Virus record (IMG/VR): IMGVR_UViG_3300037337_000170 | Coordinates: 62,001-126,000 of that record | Source: a virus | Length of the DNA: 64,000 nucleotides | Reading direction: 5' to 3' (one strand) | Part shown: positions 59,165 to 64,000 of the stretch, piece by piece | How the letters are laid out: every line of letters starts with the position of its first letter | Numbering within the stretch: position 1 is the stretch's first letter | Made by a program: the position numbers and the translations under genes | The notes under the pieces: generated by a model | Told to the model about the DNA's origin: nothing | The model's database searches: none | What the model saw: only the letters and a program-made list of their open reading frames with translations

Positions 59165-60003
59165 TGAGTCACTTAAAGCTGTTTAGATATGCCGGTAGTA
59201 AGAACAAATATTTGGATATTATACTACCTCTAATAGATACAAAAAAACATCTGATAGAGCCATTTCTGGGTTCTGCCGCAGTATCCCTAAATGTTAACAA
59301 TAAAACTTTAGCATTTGACTATAATGAAAGATTAATAGACTTGTTTAATGGCTTTAAGATTATAAACATCGAACAGTATATTAAACTCTATAATTGTAAA
59401 GACCCAGAACTTATCCCTAATGATCATCAATCATACTATAGCTATAGGAATTATTATAACCTAAACTATGATTCTTTGAATCTACCACAAAAGGCAGTTC
59501 ATCAACAAAAACTATTCCAGTGTTGTTTGAATTCTCTTGCTAGATGGGGCCCTAATGGATTTAATCAAAGCTTTGGTTGTCGAAGCCATTCAATGCTCGA
59601 CCTTTGTATGCTTAAGAAAATCATAGAGAGATGTCAGAATATAGACTTTAAGCAGGCCGACTTCTTCAACTTGGGTGCTCTTGATAATAAGGATACCACT
59701 TGGTTTTTAGACCCACCCTATTACAAAAACCCGATAAATTACAAATCTAATTTTAACAATTTAAAGACAAAAATCTTTATTGGTATGATAGAAGAGTTTC
59801 ATGGCAATGTAATTTACACAGATACTATTCATGAATATAATGCCCATTTATTAACTTCATGGAACTGTGTAAAGCTAGATAATCTTTGGACTACAAGTAC
59901 TAAACCAAGAAAGGATAATACATCAGTGGACAATCCCGAATACATATTCTGTAATTTTGAATTCCAAAAGCAAACTACTAGTGATCTCTCTGAATTCTTT
60001 TAA
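59164..60003 (+). CDS. DNA adenine methylase (D12/Dam-like) with a polymerase-like C-terminal tail
   Basis: 279 residues. SAM-binding motif FRYAGSKNKYLD (residues about 6-17) and catalytic DPPYY (about residue 184), with LIEPFLGSAAVSLN between them. This is the D12 class of N6-adenine methyltransferases, like T4 Dam. It is more AT-rich than gp43. The last residues TSDLSEFF repeat the polymerase ending NDLSEFF, encoded by almost the same 20 bases at both gene ends. That tail could tether the methylase to the gp45 clamp, or be a footprint of insertion at the gp43 end. Confidence 0.88.
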   Translation: MSHLKLFRYAGSKNKYLDIILPLIDTKKHLIEPFLGSAAVSLNVNNKTLAFDYNERLIDLFNGFKIINIEQYIKLYNCKDPELIPNDHQSYYSYRNYYNLNYDSLNLPQKAVHQQKLFQCCLNSLARWGPNGFNQSFGCRSHSMLDLCMLKKIIERCQNIDFKQADFFNLGALDNKDTTWFLDPPYYKNPINYKSNFNNLKTKIFIGMIEEFHGNVIYTDTIHEYNAHLLTSWNCVKLDNLWTTSTKPRKDNTSVDNPEYIFCNFEFQKQTTSDLSEFF

Positions 60004-60016
60004 AAATTGGAACTTT

Positions 60017-60397
60017 ATGAATCTAGAACAAATTACCAAACTTTTTCAACCACAACTTGATAAAACCAAACCTGAATGTGGTGATTTTCTTAGGGGCCTT
60101 TCCCTGGAAGAAGCCAAAAGCAACTTCCTTAATAACCAGAAAATGACCCAGGGGGTTTTTGATATTGATACTTATTTTGCCAGACATGTGGAAAATAGTC
60201 AAAAACATATCGGGCAGACTCAGCTTTTTTATATGTTTGAAACGTTCGATCCTATTGAAACACATGCCGGCAAGAATATCAAGAATATTTTGTTGAGTGT
60301 AGTAAAAATCTGGTCGGGAGATCTTGATACCTTATTGGATCTCAGACATATCCCAAGATCACATGGGTCCTTGCCACGATTTGGCCCAAAGAAATAA
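60017..60397 (+). CDS. conserved unknown protein between gp43 and uvsX
   Basis: 126 residues from ATG 60017; upstream in-frame sequence shadows the methylase. MNLEQITKLFQPQL, LRGLSLEEAKSNFLNNQKM, FDIDTYFARHV are recognisable blocks without a known fold. A uvsX promoter follows its stop codon. Confidence 0.6.
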   Translation: MNLEQITKLFQPQLDKTKPECGDFLRGLSLEEAKSNFLNNQKMTQGVFDIDTYFARHVENSQKHIGQTQLFYMFETFDPIETHAGKNIKNILLSVVKIWSGDLDTLLDLRHIPRSHGSLPRFGPKK

Positions 60398-60398
60398 G

Positions 60399-60431
60399 AT
60401 TATTTCGCTTCTCATATTACCGTTATATAAT
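60399..60431 (+). promoter_or_regulatory. ATTATT-N21-TATAAT promoter for uvsX
   Basis: One-mismatch box (ATTATT) with the same 21-base spacer to TATAAT at 60426-60431; AAGGAAAA follows before the uvsX start. Confidence 0.6.
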
Positions 60432-60454
60432 TAATCTTTACACCAAGGAAAAAC

Positions 60455-61513
60455 ATGATGTCTCTAATGGATAAGCTACGGAAAAATTCAACTATCAAGA
60501 TCGCATCGGTCTTGGACAAGTCCACCTTCTTCAACGATGTCGACGAAACTATTACGGATATCCCAGCGATTAATATTGCATTATCCGGCAGCATCGATGG
60601 CGGGATGAAGTCGGGCATTCTTACTATTGCTGGACCAAGTCGACATTTTAAAACTATGTATGGTCTAATCATTGCGGCTGCATATCTTAAAAAGCATAAG
60701 GACGCAGTTTTATTTTTTATGGACTCGGAATTTGGATCTCCCAAAGAGTACTTCTCAGCGGTTGGAATTGATACCTCTAGAGTCCTGCATGTTCCGGTGA
60801 AAAATCTGGAAGAATTAAAGTTTGAAATGATGCAGCAATTGACTACCATTACTAGGGGTGAAAAGGTATTCTTCATGATTGATTCGATAGGAAATCTTGC
60901 GAGTTTAAAAGAACAAGATGATGCTATCGATGGTAAATCTGTGGGCGATATGTCGAGGGCAAAATACCTTAAAAGCTTCTACCGAATCATTACCCCGTAC
61001 CTACGTATTTTGGATATTCCTTTAGTACAAATTGGTCACATTTATATGACCCAAGAAATTTATAGTAAGGCCGTATTAAGTGGCGGCACTGGTGTAATGT
61101 TGGCTAGCGATAATGTATGGCTAATCGGACGTTCACAGGACAAGGACGGTACGGAACTATCTGGATATAATTTTACTATCCGCATCGAAAAATCTAGATA
61201 TGTAAGAGAAAAATCTGCTATTCCTATTACTGTAAAGTTTGAGGGTGGTTTATCAAAATACACCGGTCTACTTGAAATTGCATTAGATAGTAAAGCTGTT
61301 CAAAAACCCTCTAATGGATGGTATTCTAGAGTTGATGATGATGGTGTTATGGAAGATAAAAAGTTTCGAGCCAAGGATATTGATAATAAAGACTTCTGGG
61401 CACCGGTCCTTAAAACAAATCTATTCAAGGATTATCTAACCTTAACGTATAAGGTAAGCAATGGAGCTTTACTAACAGATGATGCAATCGATACCGAACT
61501 AGCCAACATTTAA
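60455..61513 (+). CDS. uvsX: strand-exchange recombinase UvsX
   Basis: 352 residues; T4 UvsX is 391. RecA-type filament protein. Walker A is the phage variant IAGPSRHFKTMYG (about residue 61-73; T4 has GPSKSFKSNFG). Walker B VFFMIDSIGNL (about residues 137-147). The L1/L2 area has IGHIYMTQEIYSK and GGTGVMLASDNVWLIGR. C-terminal acidic part (LTDDAIDTELANI). Two ATGs at 60455 and 60458 are equally possible; AAGGA favours either. Confidence 0.92.
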   Translation: MMSLMDKLRKNSTIKIASVLDKSTFFNDVDETITDIPAINIALSGSIDGGMKSGILTIAGPSRHFKTMYGLIIAAAYLKKHKDAVLFFMDSEFGSPKEYFSAVGIDTSRVLHVPVKNLEELKFEMMQQLTTITRGEKVFFMIDSIGNLASLKEQDDAIDGKSVGDMSRAKYLKSFYRIITPYLRILDIPLVQIGHIYMTQEIYSKAVLSGGTGVMLASDNVWLIGRSQDKDGTELSGYNFTIRIEKSRYVREKSAIPITVKFEGGLSKYTGLLEIALDSKAVQKPSNGWYSRVDDDGVMEDKKFRAKDIDNKDFWAPVLKTNLFKDYLTLTYKVSNGALLTDDAIDTELANI

Positions 61514-61528
61514 GAATAAGGATATATC

Positions 61529-61972
61529 ATGAAATTAACTAATCAAAACACCCGCGTTGACTATACCGAATCCTATCTTGCCAATATTACTATTCTTGAA
61601 GGCGATGATTCTGGAATTGTATATCAATACGGCCGCGTATGGGTGAATACGGATGATGTAGATAATCCTTCTTTACAATTTGATTACAATGTAATTCAAG
61701 GGACCCCGGTAGATAAAAAGTCGTTTGAGCATGATGTTGCTACTCTACTTCATACAATGATTGTAGAACAATTGGAGGCTGGAGAGGTTCAATACACTGG
61801 TGGCACAGACCCAGATAAAGGTCAGATCAACAGCCTAATTCAAGAAGCCTCTACTGGCTTAGAATTTCCGACATTGAATACACAGGTGGGTGCATTTGTA
61901 GCAAAACCCAAGGAAAATGCTATGGATTTTCTAAACCGGCTTGCGGCAGAAGGTAGTAAGGCAATGAAGTAA
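61529..61972 (+). CDS. conserved unknown protein between uvsX and gp41
   Basis: 147 residues. GIVYQYGRVWVNTDDVDNPSLQFDYNVI and a helical stretch FEHDVATLLHTMIVEQLEAGE; C-terminal helix AMDFLNRLAAEGSKAMK. AAGGATAT precedes the ATG. In T4 gene 40 lies here, but I see no resemblance to it. Co-transcribed with uvsX. Confidence 0.6.
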   Translation: MKLTNQNTRVDYTESYLANITILEGDDSGIVYQYGRVWVNTDDVDNPSLQFDYNVIQGTPVDKKSFEHDVATLLHTMIVEQLEAGEVQYTGGTDPDKGQINSLIQEASTGLEFPTLNTQVGAFVAKPKENAMDFLNRLAAEGSKAMK

Positions 61973-62005
61973 TTTATTTCGGGGACTTCGGTCCCCATAT
62001 ATAAT
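61973..62005 (+). promoter_or_regulatory. TTTATT-N21-TATAAT promoter for gp41, hairpin in the spacer
   Basis: TTTATT overlaps the end of the previous stop region; the 21-base spacer holds GGGGAC-TTCG-GTCCCC (61981-61996), a six-pair TTCG hairpin in RNA; TATAAT at 62000-62005. Confidence 0.7.
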
Positions 62006-62029
62006 GGGACATAAACCTACGGAGTATTA

Positions 62030-63409
62030 ATGTCAGAAGTGAAAATTGAAACCAGCATCCTAGCCAATCTACTAATTAATGAAAAATACAGCCGTGTGGT
62101 TATTCCTTTTCTTAAGGATACCTACTTTAGCGATAAAGCTGAAAGCCAAATTCTAAAACTTTCACTAGAATTTTTCAATAAACACAATAGAGCTACTACT
62201 CCAGAGATTCTTTCACTGGAGTTAAAAAATGTCAAGGGACTTTCAGATGCCGAATTAGAAACTGCCCAGCTTCTTGTTAATTCATTTTCTACTACCCCAA
62301 CTGATATTGATTGGCTGCTAACTGCCACCGAAACTTTTTGTAAAAAACGGGCTATCTATCTTGCCATCATGGAATCTATTGGCATCATGGATGGCTCATC
62401 GAAACTAACTGATGATGCCATACCCAAGCTTCTTGCTGATGCCATCAATATTAACTTTGATTCATCAGTAGGCCATGCTTATTTGGCCGATGCTTCAGAC
62501 CGCTTTGATCAATATAATCTAGTCGAGGATAAGATTTCGTTTGGTATTACTGCTCTCGATAAATTGACCAAGGGTGGAATGAGTAGAAAAACTCTAAACT
62601 CAGTAGGCGGTTCATCTGGCGCCGGCAAATCAATTTTTATGACTAACAATGCCGCAGTCGCATTGGCCGCCGGTAAGAATGTATTGTATATTACCATGGA
62701 GATGTCTGAAATTAGGATCTCCGAACGTATCGATGCGAACCTAATGAACATCACGGTTGATAGTATTAAGGGTCTTCCAAAAGATGTCTTCATGTCGAAA
62801 ATCGATAAGATTTCATCCAAGACTCATGGCAAACTATATGTTAAGGAATATCCTACAGGCGCAGCACATTCTGGACATTTTCGTGGCCTACTAGAAGAAC
62901 TAAAAACCAAACAGAATTTTATTCCCAATCTAATTATTATTGACTATCTAGGTATCTGTGCTTCTGCTAGGATCAAGATGGGTGGGTCGACTAACACCAA
63001 TACATATGTTAAGACTATCGCAGAAGAACTACGATCACTGGCAATTGAATTTAACGTACCGATTCTTACAGGCCATCAACTAAATCGTGGTGCTTATGAT
63101 AATTCCGATGTGTCAATGGCTGACACCGCAGATAGTATCGGCTTGATAATGAGCCTGGATAGCGCCTTTACTCTTATTGCCACAGATGAATTATCAGAGA
63201 TGGATCAAATTATCATCAAGATGTTAAAAAATCGGTATGGTGAACTTGATAAATTTGTTGTGGGTCTTGAAAAAGCAAAAATGAAATTCTATGAACTAGA
63301 GGCAAGTGCCCAGACTTTGGCCAAACCTGCATTGGCCCCTCAACCCAGTAATGCACCACAACGATTAGGTAAAGCAGCCGCAGAAAAATTCTCTGGCTTT
63401 AAGATGTAA
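62030..63409 (+). CDS. 41: replicative helicase gp41 (DnaB-like)
   Basis: 459 residues; T4 gp41 is 475. Hexameric 5'-3' helicase working with primase. N-terminal helical domain; Walker A GGSSGAGKSIFM (about residue 194), H2 motif LIIIDYLGICAS (about residue 304), Gln/Arg motif in LTGHQLNRGAYD and the arginine region MLKNRYGELDKF. C-terminal linker ends in AAAEKFSGFKM. Inteins are known in gp41 of related phages; this copy is uninterrupted. Confidence 0.93.
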   Translation: MSEVKIETSILANLLINEKYSRVVIPFLKDTYFSDKAESQILKLSLEFFNKHNRATTPEILSLELKNVKGLSDAELETAQLLVNSFSTTPTDIDWLLTATETFCKKRAIYLAIMESIGIMDGSSKLTDDAIPKLLADAININFDSSVGHAYLADASDRFDQYNLVEDKISFGITALDKLTKGGMSRKTLNSVGGSSGAGKSIFMTNNAAVALAAGKNVLYITMEMSEIRISERIDANLMNITVDSIKGLPKDVFMSKIDKISSKTHGKLYVKEYPTGAAHSGHFRGLLEELKTKQNFIPNLIIIDYLGICASARIKMGGSTNTNTYVKTIAEELRSLAIEFNVPILTGHQLNRGAYDNSDVSMADTADSIGLIMSLDSAFTLIATDELSEMDQIIIKMLKNRYGELDKFVVGLEKAKMKFYELEASAQTLAKPALAPQPSNAPQRLGKAAAEKFSGFKM

Positions 63410-63436
63410 ATAACATTTCAACAACAAAGGTATACT

Positions 63437-63643
63437 ATGAAAAAAGAATTTAAGCAAGGCCAACGATTAACAATGCAAGATATTTTTGGTAGGTTTCTAG
63501 AAGATGAATTTCCTCCAAAATATGTTTTTTGCATGTTTGATGGGCAGCCCCGAAGTCTAAGCCTTTCCGAACTATCCGATTATGACTATGTTTTTACAGG
63601 TATCGATCAATTTTCTAATCTACCCGAATTAGAAAAGGCTTAA
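63437..63643 (+). CDS. small unknown protein
   Basis: 68 residues; MKKEFKQGQRLTMQDIFGRFLEDEFPPKYVFC, then an acidic C-terminal region (DYDYVFTGIDQF). AAAGG lies 12 bases before the start. No family recognised. Confidence 0.55.
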   Translation: MKKEFKQGQRLTMQDIFGRFLEDEFPPKYVFCMFDGQPRSLSLSELSDYDYVFTGIDQFSNLPELEKA

Positions 63644-63646
63644 ATA

Positions 63647-64000
63647 ATGAAGAGAGTTTTGCTTGTATTGGCATTTTTCTCTTCGGTTTCATATGCTTCA
63701 TGCCCAGAGCTATACGCTGCTGGGCTTAAAAAGCATAAGCAGTCGACTGAATTGTGCAATATTTTTTTTGTAATTTCATATGATGAGGTCAATTCTAGGC
63801 CAAAATTTGTTTCAGAAAGACTAAAACAAGGCACCGATGTTGGTAAAATTGAAAGAGTAAATTCTTTTAGACAAGATTCACGCATTAAAAATAGCCCTGA
63901 AAATGCTGATTATGCTGCATCTGGTTATGACCGTGGACATCTGGCACCATCAGCGAATGCTTCAACAAAAGATGAACAACGCGCTACATTTGTTCTGACA
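63647..64000 (+). CDS. secreted DNA/RNA non-specific endonuclease (partial at window end)
   Basis: First 118 residues. A signal peptide is clear: MKRVLLVLAFFSSVSYA, cleavage before SCPEL. The NUC/EndA-type active-site motif YDRGHLAPSA is complete near residues 94-103, with His of DRGH as the catalytic base. The C-terminus lies beyond the window. The mature enzyme should act in the periplasm or outside, not on phage DNA in the cytoplasm. It begins three bases after the previous stop. Confidence 0.8.
   Translation, partial: MKRVLLVLAFFSSVSYASCPELYAAGLKKHKQSTELCNIFFVISYDEVNSRPKFVSERLKQGTDVGKIERVNSFRQDSRIKNSPENADYAASGYDRGHLAPSANASTKDEQRATFVLT

Noticed and set aside
1-64000. tRNA genes and CRISPR arrays
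   Set aside because: Intergenic gaps are short and showed no cloverleaf-like or evenly spaced repeat pattern by eye; a tRNA scan could still find one I missed.

Overview
The window is the left/central part of a T4-like (myovirus) phage genome. It holds a recognisable T4 core in near-T4 order: gp13, gp14, gp15, gp17, gp18, gp19, gp20, gp67-like, gp21, gp22, gp23, then uvsY and uvsW; further on gp55, gp47, gp46, gp45, gp44, gp62, regA, a dexA-like gene, gp43, uvsX and gp41. A spanin pair with an embedded lipoprotein points to a Gram-negative host; the host species cannot be named from the sequence. Nearly everything is on the + strand; the only convincing minus-strand genes are a homing endonuclease and a small ORF in front of it. 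I saw no tRNA, rRNA or CRISPR array, and no gene-free gap longer than 300 bases.

Layout. 1-6.6 kb: tail-fibre/adhesin cassettes with duplicated modules, glycine-rich tips and small accessory genes. 6.7-21.7 kb: neck, tail, portal, prohead and capsid genes, with the large terminase gene fractured by an atypically split intein and a GIY-YIG-type endonuclease gene. 21.7-23.3 kb: a Vsr-like homing endonuclease on the minus strand. 23.3-33.3 kb: uvsY, uvsW and a set of large proteins, three of which start with a T4-like capsid-targeting peptide ending at an L-x-E cleavage site (a 2H phosphoesterase, a KxDG nucleotidyltransferase-like protein and an HxGH-type adenylyltransferase). 33.4-44.0 kb: small membrane proteins, a second fibre cluster, internal head proteins and Rz/Rz1. 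44.2-64 kb: transcription and replication genes (late sigma factor, recombination nuclease, CobT/CobS-like VWA-AAA pair, clamp, clamp loader, RegA, exonuclease, polymerase, adenine methylase, recombinase, helicase), ending in a truncated secreted nuclease.

Regulation is readable. The structural region has T4-type late promoters (TATAAATA), matching the presence of gp55 and the gp45 clamp. The replication region uses two other architectures: TTTACT-N17-TATAAT (four copies, three of them in a near-identical 45-bp repeat) and an unusual AAGTTTATT box placed exactly 21 bp before TATAAT (six plus-strand copies before gp55, a small gene, gp45, gp43, uvsX and gp41). The same 21-bp architecture occurs on the minus strand at three orphan sites about 18-19 kb apart (6.7, 24.9 and 44.1 kb), each followed by the same 33-40 bp transcribed sequence and reading antisense into late genes; one lies directly behind uvsY. 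These orphan promoters, a pair of mutually exclusive long hairpins against the polymerase start codon, the packaged-enzyme set and a polymerase-like clamp-binding tail on the methylase are the most unusual things here.
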